64,000 nt of DNA. Origin: Bacteroidaceae bacterium HV4-6-C5C (GTDB taxonomy: Bacteria > Bacteroidota > Bacteroidia > Bacteroidales > Bacteroidaceae). Position 1 is the stretch's first letter. Each line of letters starts with the position of its first letter. The translations under genes and the position numbers were made by a program. Under the pieces are notes generated by a model. It did not search any database, was not told the DNA's origin, and saw nothing but the letters and a program-made list of their open reading frames with translations. Shown piece by piece: positions 45,101-52,597 of this stretch. Location: the NCBI GenBank assembly GCA_007896885.1, contig VOIU01000003.1, forward strand, positions 62,001 to 126,000, read 5' to 3'.

Positions 45101-46585
45101 GAACGTAATACGAGTCGTATGCTACGGTTGGTAAATCAAATATTAGACTTTCGCAAAATCCAGAATAAAAAAATGAAGATGCAGGTGCAACGGGTAAACA
45201 TTGTCTCTTTTATCCAGCGGATAATGGAAAACTTTGATTCTGCGGCTGAAGAACATCAAATAGATTTTCTATTTGAGACGGAGAGCAAGGAGCTTTATAT
45301 GTGGGTTGATTCGGATAAATTTGAAAAAATCATATTTAATCTTCTTTCGAACGCTTTCAAATACACGCCTAATGGGAAAATGATTACGGTTTTCATTCGC
45401 GAAGATGAAGCCACTGTTTCAATCGGGGTTCAGGATCAAGGGATTGGTATAGCCGAAAATAAGAAAAAATCTCTTTTTGTCCGTTTTGAAAATTTGGTAG
45501 ACCGAAATCTGTTTCATCAGGCCAGTACCGGTATTGGATTGTCTTTGGTGAAGGAACTGGTGGAAATGCATAAAGGGAATATAACGGTAGATAGTATATT
45601 AGGAGAGGGAAGTTGCTTTATGGTCAGCTTCCTGAAAGGAAAGGAACATTATGAAAGAGGAGTGGAGTTTTTGCAGGACGACTCGACTGTTGAGTTGGAA
45701 CTGAAACCAGTTTCTGATAGTTGTGAAATAGCGGAAGTAATGTCTGATCAAGGTCCTTACAATGAAGAAATAATTTCAAAGGAACTTATGCTGATTGTAG
45801 AAGATAATGCTGAACTAAGATTGTTTTTACGGAGTATTTTTTCTTCTGAATATAGAATTGTTGAGGCTATAGATGGATTACAAGGATGGAATAAAGCACT
45901 GAAATATCTTCCCGATATCATAATTAGTGATGTGATGATGCCCGAAAAAGATGGAATTTCAATGACTCGAGAACTTAGAGCTGATATGAATACCAGCCAT
46001 ATTCCGATTGTATTACTTACAGCCAAAACTTCTGAGGAGAGTAAATTGGAAGGAATAGAATATGGAGCCGATGACTATATTACTAAGCCTTTTAGCGCTG
46101 TTTATTTAAAAGTGCGCGTTAAGAACCTGCTTCAACAACGTCGAAAATTGCAACAAAAGTATCATGCTAATCCCGAGGGGGACTTGGAACTGAATCAGAC
46201 GGAGTCTCTTTCAATGGAAGAACATGTTCCCGGCATATCCCGACGAGATAAAGAGTTTATGGATAAATTGGCTGACTTGATGGAGAAGAATATGGATAAT
46301 GGTGATCTGGTCGTGGATGATTTAGTACAGGAACTCGCCGTAAGCCGATCTGTGTTTTTTAAAAAGCTGAAATCTTTAACCGGTTTGGCTCCTGTCGAGT
46401 TTATAAAGGAGATGCGCATTAAACATGCCATAAAATTGATTGAGTCGGGAGAATTCACTATGACTCAAATCTCTTATATGGTGGGAATTAACGATCCCCG
46501 TTATTTCAGTAAATGTTTTAAGCAGAAAATGGGGATGACTCCTACTGAATTCCGTGACCACATTTTTAATAAGAATATTCAATAA
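42137..46585 (+). CDS. Hybrid two-component system sensor-regulator
   Basis: 1482 residues, a complete signalling chain in one protein that senses pectin fragments in the periplasm and switches the locus. Order: signal peptide to about 21; two seven-bladed Reg_prop propellers to about 790 (recurring GxIWxxT-like blade ends); Y_Y_Y domain to about 905 (LSHKENIFSISFAALDY); one membrane helix about 915-935; HisKA with H955 (FTDISHELRTP); HATPase with NLLSNAFKYT and GIGLSLVKE; receiver with phospho-acceptor D1265 (ISDVMMPEKDG) and KPF lysine; AraC-type helix-turn-helix from about 1380. All catalytic residues look intact. Likely target promoters are those at GH28 and SusC. Confidence 0.94.
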   Translation: MKRTLYFILNILLFSTVAKGQHDCIFTHYSSENGLSQNTIMSILQDHKGNMWFSTWDGINKFDGYSFRKYKARLDNKITLSHNRIDYMGEDKYGFIWLLTYDNHVYRFNPKTEFFERVPAGNQVGSTIAVTKIIILNNGVVWLLTDSEGAIRVITDPGDYNLTSEWYSSQKKSFPIVRAFNVYQDLMGNEWVLTNNGLGKIRIGEYSPAFYFAENDELHKKTAGQSFYSCLESGAQLYFGSDGGRVWCYQKNTGRFNLLKMPTDFRIVAIGGLGTKEMIFVTDKDGFFVYTLKTKLIEHYPASLFPASSIISAYVDKSFEVWFEQHVPGKVVHFNPRTKILKREELAVEATTTDRSHPAFHIHEDIYGTVWVHPYGGGFSYFDRKSNSLKSFYNSLSGDNWHFSNKIHSAFSDRQGNLWMCTHSKGLEKITFRRPQFRMITPEPHSYESLSNEVRALCEDRERNLWVGLKDGKLKVYKQGRYCGYLTEAGAVSNSGLPIRGTVYFVMQDRKRNIWIATKGEGLIKAEPERQSLHYKIKRYKYDTNDIYSLSNDNVYCAYEDERGRLWVATYGGGINYLTRDQKGKEIFINHRNNLKNYPIDNCYKARFVTSDRSGHIWIGTTVGALMFDESFKNPEDIIFHHHSRVPDRPHSISNNDVHWITITKAKELYAATFGGGLNKLISLDKKGNAEFKSYTVDEGLSSDIVLSMQEDRHGNLWLSTENGVSKFIPSTERFENYDDKTISFRVRFSEAASVYLSTGGMLFGSNTGIFSFVPDSIKKSGYTPPIVLSKLLIANQDVVPGEKSILKQTIDDIKELRLSHKENIFSISFAALDYSAPSEIQYAYILEGFEKNWNYVGNQRLATYTNLQKGHYVFKVRSTNSDGVWTSNIRSLDIEILPSFWETPLAYLLYVLFIIAIIIVAAYILFTIYRLKHRVSMEQQMTDMKLRFFTDISHELRTPLTLIAGPVECVLQNPQIPATAREQLQIVERNTSRMLRLVNQILDFRKIQNKKMKMQVQRVNIVSFIQRIMENFDSAAEEHQIDFLFETESKELYMWVDSDKFEKIIFNLLSNAFKYTPNGKMITVFIREDEATVSIGVQDQGIGIAENKKKSLFVRFENLVDRNLFHQASTGIGLSLVKELVEMHKGNITVDSILGEGSCFMVSFLKGKEHYERGVEFLQDDSTVELELKPVSDSCEIAEVMSDQGPYNEEIISKELMLIVEDNAELRLFLRSIFSSEYRIVEAIDGLQGWNKALKYLPDIIISDVMMPEKDGISMTRELRADMNTSHIPIVLLTAKTSEESKLEGIEYGADDYITKPFSAVYLKVRVKNLLQQRRKLQQKYHANPEGDLELNQTESLSMEEHVPGISRRDKEFMDKLADLMEKNMDNGDLVVDDLVQELAVSRSVFFKKLKSLTGLAPVEFIKEMRIKHAIKLIESGEFTMTQISYMVGINDPRYFSKCFKQKMGMTPTEFRDHIFNKNIQ

Positions 46586-46610
46586 ATTCTTGCTATCCTA
46601 GGTGCCCATA

Positions 46611-46640
46611 CAAAGGTAATATCAAATTGACTCTTCCCAA
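46611..46640 (-). promoter_or_regulatory. Minus-strand promoter reading into the regulator gene (antisense)
   Basis: TTG (46640-46638, within TTTTTGGG), 19 bases, TACCTTTG (46618-46611): every position of the Bacteroides consensus and spacing is met. Predicted start about 46604, 19 bases beyond the regulator stop codon, so the transcript would run antisense to its DNA-binding domain. No minus-strand gene lies ahead for more than 4 kb. Confidence 0.55.
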
Positions 46641-46766
46641 AAACCATGTATTTTAATGGAATAAACATATAAATGTCCGATAGGAAATCAATAAATAGAA
46701 AGAAGATTTTGTAAAATAAAAACGAGCTATGGGTGGCGCATGCATGAGTTTTTCTAATGCCGAATC

Positions 46767-46861
46767 ATCTCCATACCAAGTCCATACCATCTCCACTATT
46801 TCTTTACCTTAATCCGCCTCAGCTGAAGTGCGAAAGAGTGGGGAATGTATAGAGATGGTAT
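46767..46861. repeat. Inverted-repeat block built from CCATACC and ATCTCC
   Basis: Direct words ATCTCCATACC, TCCATACC and ATCTCC follow one another at 46767-46794, and ATACCATCTC (46784-46793) is the exact reverse complement of GAGATGGTAT (46852-46861). The loop contains a second small palindrome, TCAGCTGA (46819-46826). It lies between two convergent genes. Confidence 0.65.
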
Positions 46862-46935
46862 TAAGAAAATATTATCAAGAAATGAGATCGTCGGGTTTTA
46901 ATTCACTCAAGATATAATAATGGTTTTATTCATGA

Positions 46936-49491
46936 CTATTCCCTATGGAATAATAAGCTTTTTAATTCCTGGTCGTCCGAAGTTCCTCCATATATTAAAT
47001 TAAACTGTCCGCTCATTGGGCGCACGGTATTAGTAGAAGTATCCCACCAGTTGAAGGTCTCTTCGTTTAGTGGAAAGCTAACCAGACATGTGTCTCCCGC
47101 TGCAATAAAAACGCGCTTAAATCCTCTCAGAGTTTTGTTTGGTCCGTTTTGATCTCCGAGGCGTTGTACATACAATTGGACAACTTCCTCTCCATCTCTG
47201 TCGCCCCTATTTGTTACCGGTATGATCAAGTCATTGTGTTCTATCTTGGCTTTCCCGTATGCAAATGAGGTAAAGCTTAATCCATGCCCGAAGGGAAATA
47301 ATGGTTTTTCTTTTAAGTATCGATATGTACGCCCTTTCATCGAATAATCTTGAAAGTCGGGAAGTTGCTCAACGTTTTTATAGAAAGTGATCGGCAATCT
47401 TCCGGAAGGGTTGTAAGAACCGGTAAGAACATCTGCAATAGCAGTTCCACCGGCTTGGCCCGGATACCAAGCTTGCAGAATAGCATCACAATTTAGACTT
47501 TCGGGAACCAATCCTATGGCACTTCCTGAGAAATTAATGAATACCACTTTCTTCCCTGCTTTTTTGAGCGCAGCCAAAAGTTGACGTTGTATATCGGGTA
47601 ATTCTATATTTGTGCGGTCCCCACCTTTAAACCCGGGAGCACTTACAGCCATCTCTTCTCCTTCAAGAGAAGGAGCTATGCCACCTGCAAAAAGAACAAC
47701 ATCGGCATATTCAAGTTGCTTGATTATTGGGTTGAAATCCATCTTTCTGTATTCACCTAAATCAAAGTTAAGAGTGGAACCTTTTTCAGGAGATAGCAGA
47801 GAGAGTACTATTTTATAGATCTTTCCAGGTTGGGTCTTAAGCAAATAAACATCTTTGGTTTGCTGCGAAGCAGACTTGTTTGATACAACGACTTTTCCGT
47901 TGATGGATAGTTTGTATTCTCCCTTTGACGATATACGAAATGCTATAGATTTACTTTTTCCAGAAGAAATTTCACCACTATAAATCGTTGAAAAATTATT
48001 CGGAGAAACATTCGGTGCAATACTTGTGGTATCGTTTACTAAAAAATGAAGTGGATTTTTTTCTTGTCTCTCTACGACAGGTTTTCCTTTACATTCCTTG
48101 TTATTCCAATACACTGCTTTAAATCCTTTTTTCCCTTTGGCTGAACACTGATTGAATAGACTGACAAAATTGCGATCGATGATACGGTCACATGCCGGAT
48201 AGTAGCTGAATTGATCTTCAGGTATTCTTTGTCTCATAGCCTCCAGCAGGGTGCTAGTATGTGAAGGGAAGCCGTTGTAATTTCCCCATTGCATGATAGA
48301 ATCGTTAGCGTTCGGCCCGATCAATGCAATATTCATGTTGTCTTTTAAGGGTAAGATGTTATTTTTATTCTGCAATAAAACGATTGATTCACGTGCCATA
48401 CGGAGTGCAAGGTGTTTATGCGCTTCATTATCTATAACTGATGCCGGAATGGTATCCCATGGCGTACTATTGTCCATCTCACCAAGTTGGAATCGCGCTA
48501 GGAGTAGCCTTAATACGGAACGGTCGATCTCTTTTTCTTGTATGACTCCATTTTTGACAGCTTCCGGTAGCGATTTATATACATCTCCACATTCAAGGTC
48601 CGTTCCTGTAATAACAGCCGCTGCTGCTGCGTCAGTTTTTCTTTCATAAGTTTCGTGATGCCCTTTTTCGTAGAAATCGTTTATTGCTCCGCAGTCGCTG
48701 ACAACAATTCCTTGAAAATTCCATTCGTTGCGTAATATTTGAGCTAGTAATTTGTTGCTTCCACAACAAGGTGCACCTTCAAATCGATTATAAGCACACA
48801 TAACTTCTTTTACTTTGCCTTTTTCCACCAAGTCTTTAAATGCAGGCAAGTATGTTTCCCATAAATCGCGTGGGTCTATATTTTCAGCATTGAATTTATG
48901 TCTGTTCCATTCCGGTCCGGAATGTACAGCATAATGTTTAGCGCATGCATGGGCCTTATTATACTTTGCATTTTCGGCCCCTTGCAATCCGCGGACTACT
49001 GCTACTCCCATTTTTGAAGTTAAAAAAGGATCTTCTCCGTAGGTTTCCTGTCCTCTTCCCCAGCGTGGATCACGGAATATATTGATATTAGGAGTCCAAA
49101 ATGTCAGTCCTTGATATCGCTTATAAGTACCTTGCTCCCTAGCTATACGGTTTTTAGCACGGGCCTCGTCGCTGACAGCATCGAATACTTTCTGAAGGAG
49201 TATGTCGTCAAAAGAGGCTGCCATTCCGATTGCCTGTGGGAAGACAGTGGCAAGTCCCGAACGGGCCACTCCATGTAGTGCCTCGTTCCACCATTCATAG
49301 GGCTTAATTCCCAGTCGAGGGATGGCAGGAGAGTTGTTTTGCATCAACGCGACTTTTTCTTCCAATGTAAGTCTCGATAGCAAATCATTACCCCGCTCTT
49401 CGGGAGTGAGAGATTGATTTTGATATGGCAACTGGGCATTGGTAGTAAATGCGAAAGGAATAAAAAATAAAAATACAAGAATATATTTCAT
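46936..49491 (-). CDS. GH3 exo-glycosidase (beta-xylosidase/beta-glucosidase type) with PA14-like insert
   Basis: 851 residues, signal peptide ending TNAQ (residue 20). GH3 barrel: WWNEALHGVAR near 67, FRDPRWGRGQETYGEDP near 139, CAKHYAVHSG near 183 and the nucleophile D266 (VVSDCGAI). The second domain has an insertion of about 140 residues (around 440-580) resembling PA14, then the fibronectin-like C-terminal domain. The WNEALHG and KHYAVHSG forms resemble the xylosidase/arabinosidase branch more than cellobiases, which fits trimming of pectin side chains. Full-consensus promoter upstream, so transcribed on its own. Confidence 0.9.
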   Translation of the reverse strand: MKYILVFLFFIPFAFTTNAQLPYQNQSLTPEERGNDLLSRLTLEEKVALMQNNSPAIPRLGIKPYEWWNEALHGVARSGLATVFPQAIGMAASFDDILLQKVFDAVSDEARAKNRIAREQGTYKRYQGLTFWTPNINIFRDPRWGRGQETYGEDPFLTSKMGVAVVRGLQGAENAKYNKAHACAKHYAVHSGPEWNRHKFNAENIDPRDLWETYLPAFKDLVEKGKVKEVMCAYNRFEGAPCCGSNKLLAQILRNEWNFQGIVVSDCGAINDFYEKGHHETYERKTDAAAAAVITGTDLECGDVYKSLPEAVKNGVIQEKEIDRSVLRLLLARFQLGEMDNSTPWDTIPASVIDNEAHKHLALRMARESIVLLQNKNNILPLKDNMNIALIGPNANDSIMQWGNYNGFPSHTSTLLEAMRQRIPEDQFSYYPACDRIIDRNFVSLFNQCSAKGKKGFKAVYWNNKECKGKPVVERQEKNPLHFLVNDTTSIAPNVSPNNFSTIYSGEISSGKSKSIAFRISSKGEYKLSINGKVVVSNKSASQQTKDVYLLKTQPGKIYKIVLSLLSPEKGSTLNFDLGEYRKMDFNPIIKQLEYADVVLFAGGIAPSLEGEEMAVSAPGFKGGDRTNIELPDIQRQLLAALKKAGKKVVFINFSGSAIGLVPESLNCDAILQAWYPGQAGGTAIADVLTGSYNPSGRLPITFYKNVEQLPDFQDYSMKGRTYRYLKEKPLFPFGHGLSFTSFAYGKAKIEHNDLIIPVTNRGDRDGEEVVQLYVQRLGDQNGPNKTLRGFKRVFIAAGDTCLVSFPLNEETFNWWDTSTNTVRPMSGQFNLIYGGTSDDQELKSLLFHRE

Positions 49492-49521
49492 AGCTTTGAC
49501 TTTTGGGATGGATAAGATTTA

Positions 49522-49552
49522 CAAATCTACACGATAACTTTGATTTTTGCAA
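49522..49552 (-). promoter_or_regulatory. Promoter of GH3
   Basis: TTG (49552-49550), 20 bases, TAGATTTG (49529-49522). The ATG lies about 30 bases downstream of the box. Confidence 0.65.
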
Positions 49553-49597
49553 ATATTATCCAGCTTGGAAGCTGTCACGATTCTTGATTGAATCTAT

Positions 49598-50860
49598 TTA
49601 AAGCATATCATTTTCTTCCTTGTTATCTTCCATCCATTCTTTACCCTTTGTCAGTCGGGCAACAAGTACTGAACTGACAATATTACCTGTAGAATTCAGT
49701 AATGTGGCCGGTACATCAATAATTGTACTGATTACCATAAGCGTTCCGGCAAGTTGTGGCGAAAACCCGAAAACCGAACAGATTAATAATTCCCCTGTCA
49801 TGCCTCCGCTTGGAATGGCTCCCATAACAGCTCCGACAAGCAGAGCCACACCGATAATAAAGACCACATTACCTGAGAAACCCGTGTTTTGTCCGAATAT
49901 TGTTAATAGAAAGACGATTTTTATGATACCCCCCATGACTGATCCATCTTTGTGCATGTTGGTCCCTAAGGGAATAACCGTTTCTGCAATATTTGCAGGA
50001 ACACCCATCTTTTTTGAAGCTTCAATATTAATAGGGATACAGGCAGCACTTGATGAAGTCGCAATAGCTGTGAGCGACGGTGTGATGATATGTCGCCAAA
50101 ACGTGCGCCAGCTTTTTGCTCCACCAGCCAATCCGATATAGAGAGAATTAAGCCCGAAGTAGCAAATTACGGTAAGTACCAGATAAAGTGCAAAAGCATT
50201 AGCATAGCCATTTAATATCTGAACGCCGACTTTGCCTATAGTATCCGCAAAATAACATCCGAGTCCTATCGGGGCAGCATACATGATAATCTTCATCATT
50301 CGTAAAATGACCACCATGCCCGAATTCAATAATTGGGCTACAGTTTTGCCATGTTCCCCGCTATATGCAGTGGCTAGGCCGAAGAATGCTGAGAAAAGAA
50401 TGAGAGGAAGTAAGTTTGCTTTAGTAAACAACTCCAAGAAATCGGGAACACTGAATGTTTTTACAAACAAATCCCCGCTGCTTAAATGTGCCGTTGAACT
50501 ATATTCCGGCAGATTTGCCATTATCATGGTTTTATCCACCCCATTAAGCGGGTTATAGAAGATGGTTAGAATATATGCTGTAGTTGCCACTATTATTGCA
50601 GAGCCGAGGAAAACGAGAATGATGTTAAACATGACTTTACCTATCATGTTCATTTGCTTCATGTTGTAAATGGCCGTTGATATACTGAGAAAGACTAACG
50701 GTACTATAAGTACAAACATCATATTAAGAAAAATATCGCCTATAGGTTTGACAACGGAGGCTTTTTCACCAAATACTATTCCACAAATTCCTCCTATCAC
50801 AATTCCAATGATCAGGCAGATGGTAAATGCATAAGTCTTTATTATTCTCATTTGAAGCAT
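49598..50860 (-). CDS. Dicarboxylate/amino acid:cation symporter
   Basis: DAACS-family secondary carrier in the inner membrane, 420 residues from ATG 50860 (a third ATG at 50851 is equally possible). Eight helices and two re-entrant loops are predicted. Signatures: the serine-rich loop ATSSSAACIPINIEASKKMG near 265, PLGTNMHKDG near 293 (family NMDGT variant) and the second hairpin GAIPSGGMTGELL. The NMHKDG in place of NMDGT suggests altered substrate or ion coupling. It follows the SusCD terminator and has a TATTTTTG box at 50878-50885 (minus). Fermentation acids or an unusual acidic sugar product are possible cargo. Confidence 0.85.
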   Translation of the reverse strand: MLQMRIIKTYAFTICLIIGIVIGGICGIVFGEKASVVKPIGDIFLNMMFVLIVPLVFLSISTAIYNMKQMNMIGKVMFNIILVFLGSAIIVATTAYILTIFYNPLNGVDKTMIMANLPEYSSTAHLSSGDLFVKTFSVPDFLELFTKANLLPLILFSAFFGLATAYSGEHGKTVAQLLNSGMVVILRMMKIIMYAAPIGLGCYFADTIGKVGVQILNGYANAFALYLVLTVICYFGLNSLYIGLAGGAKSWRTFWRHIITPSLTAIATSSSAACIPINIEASKKMGVPANIAETVIPLGTNMHKDGSVMGGIIKIVFLLTIFGQNTGFSGNVVFIIGVALLVGAVMGAIPSGGMTGELLICSVFGFSPQLAGTLMVISTIIDVPATLLNSTGNIVSSVLVARLTKGKEWMEDNKEENDML

Positions 50861-50983
50861 CAATTTGCTATTTTCTGCAAAAATAGATCTTCAAATTGAA
50901 ATATCTGTGTTTTGTTGCATCGTTTTTTGCTTTTTGTGTTTTTGCTGATAGAACAAACGGTAGTATAGCATATTCTTAAAACA

Positions 50984-51030
50984 AAAAGCAGTAGATTTAA
51001 ATGGATATTTCCATTGGATCTACTGCTTTT
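50984..51030 (-). terminator. Terminator of the SusC-SusD-SGBP operon
   Basis: Outer stem of 13 pairs, AAAAGCAGTAGAT / ATCTACTGCTTTT (50984-50996 and 51018-51030), inner stem AATGGA/TCCATT; on the minus strand the hairpin runs into TTTTTGTTTT. It ends 21 bases past the stop codon. Confidence 0.88.
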
Positions 51031-51050
51031 ATTATAATGAAATTTCTGGA

Positions 51051-52595
51051 TTACTTAAGCCATCTTGCGTCGCCTACAATTTTTGTAATCAACGTCGCGT
51101 TACTGACCTTGAAGTTCCCTGCATCTGCATTTGCAAAACCCGGGTCTAAAGAAGTATAGACGCCTGTGTCATTCTTTGCACTGACTTGGGTACTTGCCGT
51201 AAAGTTTGGAGCATTGAAATAATTGTTATCTTTCATCTCTGTAATGGTAGTGCTTGGTTGATTACTGTAATAGCCCAGAGTTCCTGCAAGAATGTTTTTA
51301 TTGAAATGTATTTCTTGATTACCCAAACGAATGTATAACATACGTCTGGTAGCTCCATTGATTACTTTATAGAATGTATTGTTTTCAATGGTGATCACAC
51401 TCTTACTATCTGGATAATTCGTCGAGCCTGGAGCATCCATTCGGAAGAAATCACGAGCCAAAGCACTATTATAAACCGTGTTATTGCTAAATTTGAATGT
51501 TTCAGCCAATCCATTACGGAAGTCGAACATATCCCCACCGTTACACTCTATTTCATGGTATAGGCAGTTTGTGATACTAATTGACTTAATCTTTGTTTTG
51601 TAGTTCACATATAAAGCGCCTTTTGTGTAGTTCTTTATTTCACATCCATCAATGGCTAATGCACCAAAATTATCACCGGCGGCATAAACAATTGTTTGGT
51701 CACCAGTAGAGCCTGTTCCATCCAAGATAAGATTCTTTAATTCCACTCCTGCATTATTATCAAGTTTGATGATTGTACCCAGCAGCATAGGCTTCCTTTT
51801 TACGCTAACCCCTGCGATTATGACAGACTTAGTTACATTGATTGTCGCGATGTTGTATGTTCCTTCTTGCAATGCTATAATATCCCCATCGCTAGCTGCT
51901 GTAAGTACTGCTGCCAAATCATCTTGCGGCGTTACCAATGTGGCGCCAGATAACGGATCGATAGGTGTTGTCCAAGTTACCAGACCACGTGTTTTCTTAC
52001 CGTTTTTCAGTGTAGCCGTGTAGGCTGTTTTACCGGTTAATCCGGTAATTCTGACTGTACCTGTGGCCAACTCTTCTGGGGTTATATTATGCGTAATATC
52101 GCCCGGAGTAATAATGATGGCAGTTGCTGTCTGACCTATAGGCCACTGCAAAGTGACTTCTCTAGACTCTGTATCGTCAGCAATTGTAAGTAGCCGCTCA
52201 TGATTGGTTTTGAAGGTCAAAGCTGTCCATTTGGATTCAGTTATATTCTCGCCTTTTGCTTTTACGCGCACTGAATAATCGGTATCCCATGCAAGCCCTG
52301 TGAATAAAGCTTCTGCTGCCGTGACACTTGATACTTTTAGCGGAGTCCCGCTAAATGCCATATTTGCATCTTCTTCATAGATCTCCACATCATAGCTGCT
52401 TGCCCCTGTTACTGAAGTCCAAGTCACATCAGAAACAGTGTCATTCTTGATTTCAGATTTCATATTGATGGGAGAGAATAAACGTTCATAGTCAATACTT
52501 GTGATCTGTTCACTTTGATCAGAGCATGCACTTACAGCCAAAGCATAGCTGACGCCGAGTATGGTGTTTTTAAATAGTCTGTTCATAATCTTCAT
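51051..52595 (-). CDS. Surface glycan-binding lipoprotein (SusE/F position)
   Basis: 514 residues; lipoprotein signal with C24 (AVSACSDQ), so probably displayed on the outer membrane. Two fibronectin-III-like domains (about 40-130 and 135-215), then a right-handed beta-helix of the DUF4957/DUF5123 type (about 225-510) with repeated asparagine-bearing turns (NNTFYKV, NNYFN). This architecture is common for the third gene of pectin loci. It starts 2 bases after susD; an ATG 9 bases later would also keep the signal peptide. Likely binds pectic glycan before import. Confidence 0.85.
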   Translation of the reverse strand: MKIMNRLFKNTILGVSYALAVSACSDQSEQITSIDYERLFSPINMKSEIKNDTVSDVTWTSVTGASSYDVEIYEEDANMAFSGTPLKVSSVTAAEALFTGLAWDTDYSVRVKAKGENITESKWTALTFKTNHERLLTIADDTESREVTLQWPIGQTATAIIITPGDITHNITPEELATGTVRITGLTGKTAYTATLKNGKKTRGLVTWTTPIDPLSGATLVTPQDDLAAVLTAASDGDIIALQEGTYNIATINVTKSVIIAGVSVKRKPMLLGTIIKLDNNAGVELKNLILDGTGSTGDQTIVYAAGDNFGALAIDGCEIKNYTKGALYVNYKTKIKSISITNCLYHEIECNGGDMFDFRNGLAETFKFSNNTVYNSALARDFFRMDAPGSTNYPDSKSVITIENNTFYKVINGATRRMLYIRLGNQEIHFNKNILAGTLGYYSNQPSTTITEMKDNNYFNAPNFTASTQVSAKNDTGVYTSLDPGFANADAGNFKVSNATLITKIVGDARWLK

Positions 52596-52597
52596 TC

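Larger units (their letters stand above)
46586..46935. other. Convergent spacer with antisense promoter and palindrome
   Basis: 350 bases between the 3' ends of the regulator and GH3 genes. It holds a minus-strand promoter of full consensus (46611-46640) and an inverted-repeat block (46767-46861), each listed separately. No open frame worth calling and no T-tract terminator. Confidence 0.55.

Noticed and set aside
46738..46935. Intrinsic terminator for GH3 in the convergent spacer
   Set aside because: The inverted repeat has a 58-base loop and no T-run, so it does not fit a terminator; kept as a repeat only.
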